NCBI GenBank assembly: GCA_020850325.1
Contig: JADZEW010000022.1
Location: forward strand, 1 to 64,000
Length of the DNA: 64,000 bases
Source of the DNA: Methanoregulaceae archaeon
GTDB taxonomy: Bacteria; Armatimonadota; Fimbriimonadia; Fimbriimonadales; Fimbriimonadaceae
Direction: 5' to 3'
The first letter of the stretch is position 1, and each line of letters opens with the position of its first letter. Shown one piece after another: positions 19,822 to 28,616 of the stretch. The notes below the pieces were generated by a model. That model was not told the origin of the DNA, did no database searches, and worked only from the letters and a program-made list of their open reading frames with translations. The translations under genes were made by a program, and so were the position numbers.

Positions 19822-21555
19822 TTGAATCGCACCATGCTTATCGCTATGACGGCCTCGGCCGCCGTCGCTGGCACAACTTACCTTTACGGTCAGGGCACGC
19901 CGGTTGATCTTCAACCAACGACGCCCGGCACGAAGCAGGTTGGCAACGCCAACATCAGCGGGCGTGTCATCGCCAGTTCAGTCCATGTGACCGACCCGAC
20001 CCCCACTGGGATGTCCATTGTCGGCTCGGCAACCTCAACCACGGGGGCAAACTTCGGCGGATTCTTCCGTTCCGACAGTGTGATGGGGCGAGCTCTTTAC
20101 GGAAGAGCCAGCGCCATGAGTGGAACGACCCACGGTGTCTGGGGCCAAGCCGACAGCCCAGGCGGGCGAGGCGTGACGGGCCTTGCTCCGTCCACGACCG
20201 GCAACGCCACCGGCGTTTGGGGACAAACCGCCAGCACCACCGGCCGCGGCGTCTACGGCTACACAACCTCAGCCAGCGGTGTGAACTACGGGGTGATGGG
20301 CCAGTCGAGCAGTCCAGCGGGGTTTGGCGTGTACTCGGTCGGTAACATGCACGCGACAGGCATCATCTCGGGCAACGGCTCGGGATTGACCAACGTCAAC
20401 GCTGCCCTGCTCGGAGGATTGAGCTCGGCGGCGTTCGGCCAGTTAGCCACCGGGAACACCTGGACCGAAGCCAACGCCTTTTCCAACGGGGGGAACTCTT
20501 TCACTGGGAGTGGCGCGGGCCTCACCGGTGTCAACGCCGATTTGCTCGACGGATTGAACTCGACCGCGTTCCTGCAATCCGTCCCCAACCCGCTTACCCT
20601 GAGCGGGACGAGTGCGTCTCACATCATCAAAGGTGAAAACAGTGGTACCGGTCCCGGCGTCTTCGGCGAGAGCACCGCCGCCACCGGCCAAAGCTTCGGC
20701 GTGTGGGGCCAAAGCCAGAGCACGACCGGGTACGGCGTTTACGGCTTGAGCGCTGGCTCTAGCGGGCTCGGCGTCTTCGGACAGGCCAGCGCCGCCACCG
20801 GCCAAACCATCGGCGTGCGGGGCCAGAGCGATAGCTCTAGCGGGCTCGGCGTCTACGGCAAGGCCACCGCCGCCACCGGCCAAACCTTCGGCGTGCGGGG
20901 CGACAGCCAGAGCACGAGCGGGTACGGCGTCTTCGGACAGGCCAGCGCCGCCACCGGCCAAACCTTCGGGGTGCGGGGCGACAGCCAGAGCACGAGCGGG
21001 TACGGCGTCTACGGATTGGCCACCGGCGCCAGTGCGTACGGAGTTTTCGCAGGGGGAAGGCTGGGCGCAAGCGGTACGAAGACGTTCCGCATCGACCACC
21101 CGTTCGACCCCGAGAACAAGTACCTACTTCACTACTCCCACGAGGGGCCGGAGCCGCAGAACGTGTACAACGGCAACGTGATCACCGACGCCAAGGGCTA
21201 CGCGACCATCACGCTCCCCGACTACTTCGAGGAGATCAACAAAGACCCGAGGTACACGCTCACCGTGATCGACGACAGCGACGACTTCGTGTTGGCGAAG
21301 GTGGTTCGGGAAGTCCGCAACAACCAGTTCGTCATTCGCACGAACAAGCCGTCGATCAAGGTCTCGTGGGAGGTCAAGGCGGTACGCAACGACCGCTGGG
21401 TTCAAAAGCACGGCGCGCCGGTCGAAGTGGATAAGGAAGGGCCCGAGCGCGGCACCTACCAGCATCCCGAACTCTACGGCCTCGGCCCGGAACGAGGGAT
21501 GAGTTTTGGTCGCGAACAACGACAAGCACCACCGACACCGACGCGCAGCCGGTGA
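19822..21555 (+). CDS. array paralogue G7: secreted repeat protein, TTG start, C-terminal subtype shared with G5
   Basis: 577 aa from TTG 19822 aligned to the ATG of other copies; SD GGAGGATC. Confidence 0.88.
   Translation: MNRTMLIAMTASAAVAGTTYLYGQGTPVDLQPTTPGTKQVGNANISGRVIASSVHVTDPTPTGMSIVGSATSTTGANFGGFFRSDSVMGRALYGRASAMSGTTHGVWGQADSPGGRGVTGLAPSTTGNATGVWGQTASTTGRGVYGYTTSASGVNYGVMGQSSSPAGFGVYSVGNMHATGIISGNGSGLTNVNAALLGGLSSAAFGQLATGNTWTEANAFSNGGNSFTGSGAGLTGVNADLLDGLNSTAFLQSVPNPLTLSGTSASHIIKGENSGTGPGVFGESTAATGQSFGVWGQSQSTTGYGVYGLSAGSSGLGVFGQASAATGQTIGVRGQSDSSSGLGVYGKATAATGQTFGVRGDSQSTSGYGVFGQASAATGQTFGVRGDSQSTSGYGVYGLATGASAYGVFAGGRLGASGTKTFRIDHPFDPENKYLLHYSHEGPEPQNVYNGNVITDAKGYATITLPDYFEEINKDPRYTLTVIDDSDDFVLAKVVREVRNNQFVIRTNKPSIKVSWEVKAVRNDRWVQKHGAPVEVDKEGPERGTYQHPELYGLGPERGMSFGREQRQAPPTPTRSR
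20791..21024 (+). repeat. three tandem 78-bp units inside G7 (starts 20791, 20869, 20947)
   Basis: GCCGCCACCGGCCAAACC(A/T)TCGG...; units 2 and 3 nearly identical. Confidence 0.85.
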
Positions 21556-21586
21556 TTCTGGGCTGATCTGACTGCGATTCGAGCAA

Positions 21587-21615
21587 ACACCCGCTATCAT
21601 GAAGGTGGCGGGCGT
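21587..21615 (+). promoter_or_regulatory. inverted repeat overlapping TATCAT, upstream of G8
   Basis: ACACCCGCTA...TGGCGGGCGT, one A-C mismatch and one G-U. Confidence 0.55.
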
Positions 21616-21644
21616 CCTCTCGGTGCTCGTTCGGGAGGATCACG

Positions 21645-23291
21645 ATGACTCGCACCATGCTATTCGCTTTGGCCGCCACGACCACGGTCGCGGGCGGGCT
21701 TTCCATGTTCTTCGGGCAGGGCACGCCGGTTAATCTTCAACCCACGACACCCGGAACGCAACAAGTTGGGAATGCCAATGTCAGCGGGCGTGTCATCGCC
21801 GGGTCCATCCAGGCTGAGAACTCGAGCCCGACCGCTCAGGTGATCGTCGGCAACGCGACATCCACCACGGGAGCCAACTTCGGCGGCTTCTTCCGCTCAG
21901 ACAGCGTCTTGGGCAGAGCGCTCTATGGTCGCGCGAGCGCGAAGAGCGGAACGACGAGCGGCGTCTACGGCCAGTCGGATAGCCCTGCGGGCCGTGGCGT
22001 TACGGGTGTCGTTGCCGCAACCTCGGGCAACGCGACGGGGGTCTGGGGGCAGACGGCCAGTGCAGGAGGCCGCGGCGTCTATGGTTACAACACGTCGGCC
22101 ACCGGAGTGAACTACGGTGTCTATGGACGAAGCATGAGCCCCGCGGGATTTGGCGTCTATGCGGAGGGCACCCTAGGAGCCTCGGGTAACGGTGTCATTG
22201 GTGGGAACTTGGGAGTCGGGGTCTCGAACCCGCAGGCGCGCCTTCACAGCAACGGAACGAGCTGGTTCACTGGAGATACGACGCCCTTGCCTCCGGCCGC
22301 CGGTGGAGGGGTCGCGGTAGGTTTCAGCGGAAGTCAAGGGTATCTGTTCGCATTTGACTACGCATCGTTCACGCCCAAGAATCTCTTGTTGCAAGGTCCT
22401 GGCGGCAACGTCGGAGTGGGCACGCTGTCTCCCAGTTCGGGAAGGCTGCATGTCGATGGCGGGAACACCACGGCGGTCTACGCCACGTCGACGAGTGGTA
22501 TCGGTAGCTATTCGGTGAGCGGAACCAATGCCGCCGTCTATGGATACAGCAGTTCGGACTACGGGGTCGACGGTCGAAGCAACAACTCCATCGGCGTCTA
22601 CGGTCAATCGTACAGCAGCGGCGGAGTTTTGGCTCAAGGCCCCTACATCGGGGTGCAAGGCAACTCCACGGGCAGCGATGCTAATCGCCAAGCCGTACGA
22701 GGAGACAACGCTGGTAGCGCGACCGGCTATGCAGGACTGTTCTACGGCAACACGTGGGTGGTAGGCACCCTTACCAAGAGCGCGGGAGCGTTTCTCATCG
22801 ACCACCCCCTCGATCCGGAGAACAAGTACCTCACGCACTCGTTCGTCGAGTCGCCGGACATGAAGAACATCTATGACGGAACCGTGGTCACCGATGCTCA
22901 GGGCGTGGCCATGGTCGAGATGCCCGAGTGGTTTGATGCGCTGAACAAGGATTTCCGATATCAACTCACGGTCATCGGACAGTTTGCCCAAGCCATCGTG
23001 GCGAAGGAAATCGAGAACAACATATTCGTCATTCGGACGGACAAGCCGAACGTCAAGGTGTCGTGGCAGGTGACGGGCATCCGCAAAGATCCCTACGCGG
23101 AGAAGAACCGACTTGAGGTCGAAACGTACAAGCCGAAGGAGTTCCGAGGGAAGTTCATCTATCCCGCTGGCTATGGCGAGCCGAACTCGAAGGGCATCCC
23201 GGCGAATATGGTGAACCTGAACGGCTCGATAGCCGCCAAGAAGAGGCCACGTCCGACCGGTGGTTCAGCGCTACCGCCAACGCCCAGATGA
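21645..23291 (+). CDS. array paralogue G8: chimeric; shared N-terminus, tail-fibre-like middle (GNLGVGVSNPQARLH, GNVGVGTLSPSSGRLHV), divergent C-terminal subtype
   Basis: 548 aa; N-terminal DNA nearly identical to G6. Confidence 0.88.
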   Translation: MTRTMLFALAATTTVAGGLSMFFGQGTPVNLQPTTPGTQQVGNANVSGRVIAGSIQAENSSPTAQVIVGNATSTTGANFGGFFRSDSVLGRALYGRASAKSGTTSGVYGQSDSPAGRGVTGVVAATSGNATGVWGQTASAGGRGVYGYNTSATGVNYGVYGRSMSPAGFGVYAEGTLGASGNGVIGGNLGVGVSNPQARLHSNGTSWFTGDTTPLPPAAGGGVAVGFSGSQGYLFAFDYASFTPKNLLLQGPGGNVGVGTLSPSSGRLHVDGGNTTAVYATSTSGIGSYSVSGTNAAVYGYSSSDYGVDGRSNNSIGVYGQSYSSGGVLAQGPYIGVQGNSTGSDANRQAVRGDNAGSATGYAGLFYGNTWVVGTLTKSAGAFLIDHPLDPENKYLTHSFVESPDMKNIYDGTVVTDAQGVAMVEMPEWFDALNKDFRYQLTVIGQFAQAIVAKEIENNIFVIRTDKPNVKVSWQVTGIRKDPYAEKNRLEVETYKPKEFRGKFIYPAGYGEPNSKGIPANMVNLNGSIAAKKRPRPTGGSALPPTPR

Positions 23292-23379
23292 GATTGAGGT
23301 TCAGGTCCATCGGACCATTTGAAACATGGGGGGCGCATTTCGTGGCCGAACCACGTAAAATGGCCCAACTGCGATCCCC

Positions 23380-25224
23380 ATGGGACGACTTCGACTGTGT
23401 TTGATTCGGCTGCTGGCCGTCCTCTTTGGGGCGGTGCTGGCGGCTGGAGCATGGTCCGACTCTCGCGACCTCGACTTCGATCTGCAGCCGCTCTTCGAGG
23501 CGAAGGGCAGTCCGATGCACGTCACGCCGTACCTGGTCACGGTCGGAAATCGAGGACCCGAGGCCCGCGGCAACGTGGTGGTGCAGGGGCAGGGGTTCGC
23601 GATGCGGTATCCGATCGAGCTGCCCCGCGGCACGCAGAAGCGGCTGATCATCTATCCGACCGAGCCGCAATACCGGATGAGCCCGACGAGCTACATCCTT
23701 GAGACCAATCAGGGGAACTTGCGGCTCCAGCGGGGCACGAACTACGAGGCGCAGACGTGGTACGCGCTTGCGATTTCGGATACCTCCGGCGTGGCGAGCT
23801 TCCTGCAGCAGGGCGGTGAATACCAGAAGGCGATGATCGACGCTTACGGGCGACCCGGACGGTTGCCCGATCGGGCGGTAGGTTATCTCGGTTGCCGACT
23901 GGTGTTGCTCGGCGATGGCGCGGAGCGGATGTCCGATCCCGAGGTTCGCGCCCTCCAAGACTACGTGCTGATGGGTGGAAACGTGGTGATGCTCGGCGGA
24001 GCTTCGACCCCGCTCTTGAGCGACCCGCGTTGGGCGAGTTGGGTGCCCATTCGGCCCGAGCGGCCCAAGACGCTCACCGCGAAAGGGGCCGCAAAGATGG
24101 GCTTGCAGCCGAAGGGGACGTTCACGCTGACGCCAGGCACGCCGGTAGCCGGGGCGAAGCTCCTGATGTCCTACCAGAACGAGGCGCTCGCGGTCGAGAA
24201 AGCCGTTGGGTTGGGACGAGTCGTGTACCTCTCGGTCAATGCGTTCGAGGAGCCCGCACGGTATTGGGCAGGATGGCAGCCGTTCTTCCGAGCGCTGTCG
24301 TTGACCGAGGGCGGCCACGAGTTTGCGAAACAGTTGGGTTTGACCAACACGGACGGATACAACTCGACGCTTCCCGCAATGTACTCGATGTCATCCAACG
24401 GACCGACGGTGCCGGGCGATCCGTTCCAAGCCCAGATGCCGGCCACCGGCACCATCCTCGCGATCCTGCTGATCTACTTCATCTTGGTGGTGCCCGTGAA
24501 CCTGCTCCTGCTGCGCAAGATGGGCCGCGGGGAACTCGCTTGGATCACCTCCCCGATCATCAGCATTGTGTTCGCGGGGATCTTCTTCCGCTTTGCGGCC
24601 GGGCTGTATGCCGCCGACTTGAGCACCGCCACGCGGGGACTTTGGGTTGTCGATGAAGCCGCCGAGTCGGGGCAGTTCCTCGGCAGCACTCAGATGTTCT
24701 TCCCCCGAGGCGGGGCGTACGACTTGGGGCTCGACAGCGTGGAACACATCGTCTCTCGCCGTGCCTCGGACTACGGTGCGGACGACGACCGGCTCTTCAA
24801 CGACCTGAAGGCGATCGATGACGGACGGATTCGCGTGCCGGGCATGCAGGTGAGAAATCTTAGCTTCCACGAGTTCGGCTTCCAGCAACGGATGCCGGGA
24901 GGGAAGATGTTCGAGCTTTCCGCAGACGGGATGTCGGTGACGAACCGCTCGAACTTGACGCTCTCCAACGCCCGGCTGCTGCTCGACGGCAAGGCTTACA
25001 AACTGGACGATCTCAAGCCCGGCGCGACGGTGCGGCGTGGCGCCGCGGCTGAGCTATGGATGGACTGGCAAACCATGATGAACATGACCAAGAACTCGCC
25101 GCGGTTCGCAGTGACCGGCGAACTGCCAGCTTCCGTGCGGCCGGGGCCGCAGGTTGGTCGGATTGTGCCCAGCTACCACCGGATTCAGCTCATGGCGTTC
25201 GGCGCGATCGAGGGGGCAAAGTGA
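23380..25224 (+). CDS. membrane-associated protein of an ABC exporter cluster
   Basis: 614 aa; signal peptide; internal TM segment TILAILLIYFILVVPVNLLLL; upstream of and overlapping ABC permease. Confidence 0.65.
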   Translation: MGRLRLCLIRLLAVLFGAVLAAGAWSDSRDLDFDLQPLFEAKGSPMHVTPYLVTVGNRGPEARGNVVVQGQGFAMRYPIELPRGTQKRLIIYPTEPQYRMSPTSYILETNQGNLRLQRGTNYEAQTWYALAISDTSGVASFLQQGGEYQKAMIDAYGRPGRLPDRAVGYLGCRLVLLGDGAERMSDPEVRALQDYVLMGGNVVMLGGASTPLLSDPRWASWVPIRPERPKTLTAKGAAKMGLQPKGTFTLTPGTPVAGAKLLMSYQNEALAVEKAVGLGRVVYLSVNAFEEPARYWAGWQPFFRALSLTEGGHEFAKQLGLTNTDGYNSTLPAMYSMSSNGPTVPGDPFQAQMPATGTILAILLIYFILVVPVNLLLLRKMGRGELAWITSPIISIVFAGIFFRFAAGLYAADLSTATRGLWVVDEAAESGQFLGSTQMFFPRGGAYDLGLDSVEHIVSRRASDYGADDDRLFNDLKAIDDGRIRVPGMQVRNLSFHEFGFQQRMPGGKMFELSADGMSVTNRSNLTLSNARLLLDGKAYKLDDLKPGATVRRGAAAELWMDWQTMMNMTKNSPRFAVTGELPASVRPGPQVGRIVPSYHRIQLMAFGAIEGAK

Positions 25225-26036
25225 CGTTTCGCGAGCTTGTGATCGATAATCCGCTTCAGATCGAGTTCAAGCGGGCATTCCGGCGGTTCTTCGGCGTGAG
25301 TCGGAACGGCACGCTCAACGCGGCGATTCTCGTGCTCTGCGTGATGGTGTATTCGATCCTGATGCTGGTGGTCATCACCTACCGCGAGTTCATGAGCCCG
25401 ATCGCGATCCTCATTCTCCAACTGATCATGCTCACCTTCATCGTGCCCGCGAATCTGCATGGCGCGATTGCCGCCGAGCGCGAGAAGCGGACGTGGGACA
25501 TGTTGCTCGTCGCCCCGATCACGAACGCCCAGATCGTGATTGGCAAGATGATCGGTGGCGTGTTGCTCTTGCTGTTCGTGTCGGCGCTGTTGATTCCGGC
25601 GACCGTCCTGTCGTTCGCGGGCGATAACGATGCCACGTTCGGCAAGGTGCTGGCGGCCGAGGCGGTCGTACTCGGCTTTGCGTTCTTCTTGGCCGCACTG
25701 TCGGTGTTCATCTCGGCGCGGACCAAGCGGGCGTTTGCCGCCCAACTGACGATCTACGCAGTGCTCATCTTGGGTCTGATCGTGTGGCCGATCTTCACTT
25801 CGGTTCTCGTCCCCTATCGGGAGCAGGGCTACCTCCTGTTTATGCACCCCTATTACGCTCTGGTGCGCATTTGGGATCCGGGTTCATTCGGCTCCATGGT
25901 CGGGGGCGCAAGTGACCAGGGACTGTTTACCGGCTGGCTGCAACTGATCGTCTACTTGGGCGCCGCGGCGGTCTTGACACAGGTTACGATTCAAAGCCTT
26001 ACCAACAGCGACGGCGATGCGGGGCCGCGGAGATAA
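25221..26036 (+). CDS. ABC transporter permease (ABC-2 type)
   Basis: GTG start at 25221 overlapping previous stop; multiple TM segments; 'AAEREKRTWDMLLVAPITNAQIVIGKM'. Confidence 0.85.
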   Translation: MTFRELVIDNPLQIEFKRAFRRFFGVSRNGTLNAAILVLCVMVYSILMLVVITYREFMSPIAILILQLIMLTFIVPANLHGAIAAEREKRTWDMLLVAPITNAQIVIGKMIGGVLLLLFVSALLIPATVLSFAGDNDATFGKVLAAEAVVLGFAFFLAALSVFISARTKRAFAAQLTIYAVLILGLIVWPIFTSVLVPYREQGYLLFMHPYYALVRIWDPGSFGSMVGGASDQGLFTGWLQLIVYLGAAAVLTQVTIQSLTNSDGDAGPRR

Positions 26037-26038
26037 CC

Positions 26039-26968
26039 ATGCTTGAAGTCAAAGAACTCTGGAAAGTCTACGGCCCGCTCACCGCGGTGAAGGGCGTCTC
26101 GTTCTCGCTGAAGCCGGGCGATATCTTCGGCTTCATCGGTTCGAACGGCGCGGGAAAGACCACGACCATCCGCATGATCTCCACCCTGCTGGAGCCGACC
26201 CACGGCACCGCGACGATCAACGGAGCCGATATCATCCGCGACCCGATGGGCGTGCGCCGCCAGATCGGCTACATGCCCGACTTTTTCGGCCTATACGACG
26301 ACGTCAAGGTGTGGGAGTACCTCGACTTCTTCGCCACGATCTACGAGGTTCCGCCGAAGCAGCGCAACTCGGTCATCGACAATGTGCTGGAACTCACCGA
26401 CCTGACCGTAAAGCGGGATGCGTTCGTGCAGTCGCTCTCGCGCGGCATGCAACAGCGCCTGTGCCTCGCCCGATGTCTCGTCCATGATCCCGCGCTGTTG
26501 CTCCTCGACGAGCCGGCGAGCGGTCTCGACCCCCGGGCGCGAGCCGAGCTGAAAGAGCTGATCATCGAGCTGGGCCGCATGGGCAAGATCGTGATCGTCT
26601 CGTCGCACATCCTGCCCGAACTGGCCGACTTCTGCAACTGCGTCGGCATCATCGAGCGGGGCGAAATGCTCGCCTTCGGCCCGGTGAACCAGATCCTGCG
26701 CCAGATTCAGCCGACGCGGGTGCTCGCGATCACCGTGCTCGATGGGGCGGGAGAAGTGCGGACCCGGCTTGCCGACATGCCCCACGTGCTGGCCGCCCAT
26801 CTCGAAGACGAGCATCACTTGCGGGTGGAGTTTAACGGCGACCACGAACAGCAATCGGAGTTGCTCGCGGCGTTGATCCAGGCGAACGTCAGGGTCGTGC
26901 AGTTCCACGAGGAGCACGCGAATCTCGAAGACGTGTTTATGCGGCTGACCACCGGGGCGGTGCAATGA
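26039..26968 (+). CDS. ABC transporter ATP-binding protein
   Basis: Walker A GSNGAGKTT, signature LSRGMQQRL, Walker B LLLLDEPASGLD. Confidence 0.95.
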   Translation: MLEVKELWKVYGPLTAVKGVSFSLKPGDIFGFIGSNGAGKTTTIRMISTLLEPTHGTATINGADIIRDPMGVRRQIGYMPDFFGLYDDVKVWEYLDFFATIYEVPPKQRNSVIDNVLELTDLTVKRDAFVQSLSRGMQQRLCLARCLVHDPALLLLDEPASGLDPRARAELKELIIELGRMGKIVIVSSHILPELADFCNCVGIIERGEMLAFGPVNQILRQIQPTRVLAITVLDGAGEVRTRLADMPHVLAAHLEDEHHLRVEFNGDHEQQSELLAALIQANVRVVQFHEEHANLEDVFMRLTTGAVQ

Positions 26969-28554
26969 CCGCTTGGGCGCGCAGGACGGTCCGCACCTAC
27001 TTCGGCAATGCGGCCGCGGTGCGGGAGTATCGCGCCCAGCTGCGCGGCAACCGCGCGCTCTACCTGTGGGCCGCGTACCTCGGCCTCCTCATCCTGCTCG
27101 GCGGTTTGGCTTACAGCCAGATCATGGACAACGAGTACGCCCAGTCGATCGCCACCCTGCAAAGCGAACTCAACAGCTTCTATTCGACGATCATCGGAAT
27201 GATTGCGGCGGTGGTGTGTTTGGTCGCGCCGGCGCTCACCGCCTCGTCGATTACCGCCGAGCGGCAACGTCGCTCGCTCGATCTGGTGTTCTCGGCACCC
27301 GTGCCACCGCGCTACTTGCTGGTCGGCAAGATGATCGCCAGCATGCGCTACCTGATGATGCTGTTGGTGCTGGCTTTGCCGGTCACCGCGGTTTGCGTGG
27401 TGATGGGTGGTGCGACGTGGTCGGACGTGGTCGGCAGCTATATCGTGCTGCTGTCGAGCGGCATCGTGTTCATGGCGATCGGCTTGGCCGTGTCGGCTCA
27501 AGCCCCGACGCTCATGAGCTCCATCGTGAACACCTACATCGGCGTTGGGGCGTATCTGTGGTTCACTTCGATCTTCGGAATGGTCTTCCTCGCGTCACGC
27601 TTTGGCGGCGGCCCGTTGGGGATGGGTTCGACCAATGAGGCGCCGTGGAGCGTGGTGCTGCTGCCGTTTACCGCGGCGTACACCTCTCCCACGTTCACGA
27701 TCATCAGCGGCGTCGAAGTGCCGAACTGGATTCTCGGGCTCGTGTTCGCACTCGCGTTTTCGCGGTTGCTGCTGTCGGGCGCGGGGTCGGCGCTGAGCCC
27801 GTTTGGCTCGCCGGAGACGAAGTCCTTGCGCATTCACGGCATCGTGTTCCTCGCGCTTCTCGGAGTGCTGGTGGCATTCCCGCTCTCAGCATCCACTCCG
27901 TTCGCAATGCTCGGTGCGCCGGCAACGGGCCCCTCGACACAGGGATACACCTTTGGCGTGTTGGTCGCCTCGGTGAGCATGATCGCCTTTTGGCTGATTC
28001 CGGCTCTGGTGTGCCACGCCCCGGACGCGGACCGCAAGTTTCGCTACGACGGCCTCTTCAGTCTTCGGCAGGCTATCGTCGGTAGCCCGTCGGGCGCGTT
28101 GCCTTACTTGTTGTTCCTATGGGGGACGGTGGTCGCCGTCTTCGTGGCGGTCTACGCTTTCTCAGCCCGAGCCATGCTCGGGGTCCAGTTCTGGCAGCTA
28201 TCCGCATGGGGTCTTGGGTTCATCGTATTCTGGTGGGGGGTCGCGCGGTTCTTCTCCAGCATGGGCATGAACCTCAAGAGCGCTCGGTCGTCGGTCATCG
28301 CCACGGGCATTGTGGTGCTCGCCCTCCCGCTGCCGATCTTGTCGAGCCTGACCTTCACCAGCTACGGCACATCGAGCCCCAGCCAGACCAGCCTGTGGAT
28401 GCTCCACATGGCGTATCCGCTCGCCCCCGGTGAGACCGTTTATGCGCCGTATTACGCGGCGTTCCTCGTCGTATCGGGGATCGCGCTTGCTCTGGCGGGC
28501 GAAGCCAATATGAAGCGGCCGCGACGCCAACGTCGCGCGGGTTCGGCTGAGTAG
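26965..28554 (+). CDS. ABC transporter permease (ABC-2 type)
   Basis: 529 aa polytopic; 'TAERQRRSLDLVFSAPVPPRYLLVGKM'; 4-nt overlap with ATPase gene. Confidence 0.85.
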   Translation: MTAWARRTVRTYFGNAAAVREYRAQLRGNRALYLWAAYLGLLILLGGLAYSQIMDNEYAQSIATLQSELNSFYSTIIGMIAAVVCLVAPALTASSITAERQRRSLDLVFSAPVPPRYLLVGKMIASMRYLMMLLVLALPVTAVCVVMGGATWSDVVGSYIVLLSSGIVFMAIGLAVSAQAPTLMSSIVNTYIGVGAYLWFTSIFGMVFLASRFGGGPLGMGSTNEAPWSVVLLPFTAAYTSPTFTIISGVEVPNWILGLVFALAFSRLLLSGAGSALSPFGSPETKSLRIHGIVFLALLGVLVAFPLSASTPFAMLGAPATGPSTQGYTFGVLVASVSMIAFWLIPALVCHAPDADRKFRYDGLFSLRQAIVGSPSGALPYLLFLWGTVVAVFVAVYAFSARAMLGVQFWQLSAWGLGFIVFWWGVARFFSSMGMNLKSARSSVIATGIVVLALPLPILSSLTFTSYGTSSPSQTSLWMLHMAYPLAPGETVYAPYYAAFLVVSGIALALAGEANMKRPRRQRRAGSAE

Positions 28555-28616
28555 ACTGAAGCTAATCAAGTGCGGCTCTGACTGCCGCTTGGCTGACCCC
28601 TCAGAACGGCGCTTGG

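Noticed and set aside
7890-23291. CRISPR array or non-coding satellite
   Set aside because: Repeats are 78-bp coding units without spacer structure and keep the reading frame and Gly/Tyr pattern.
6840-23291. Integrated prophage or ICE bounded by tRNA att sites
   Set aside because: No phage structural, replication or conjugation genes, and no second copy of the tRNA-Gly 3' end seen in the window; only the Xer-like recombinase is suggestive.
23155-24318. 387-aa minus-strand ORF
   Set aside because: Overlaps G8 end and the 23380 gene in antisense; no domain or RBS support.
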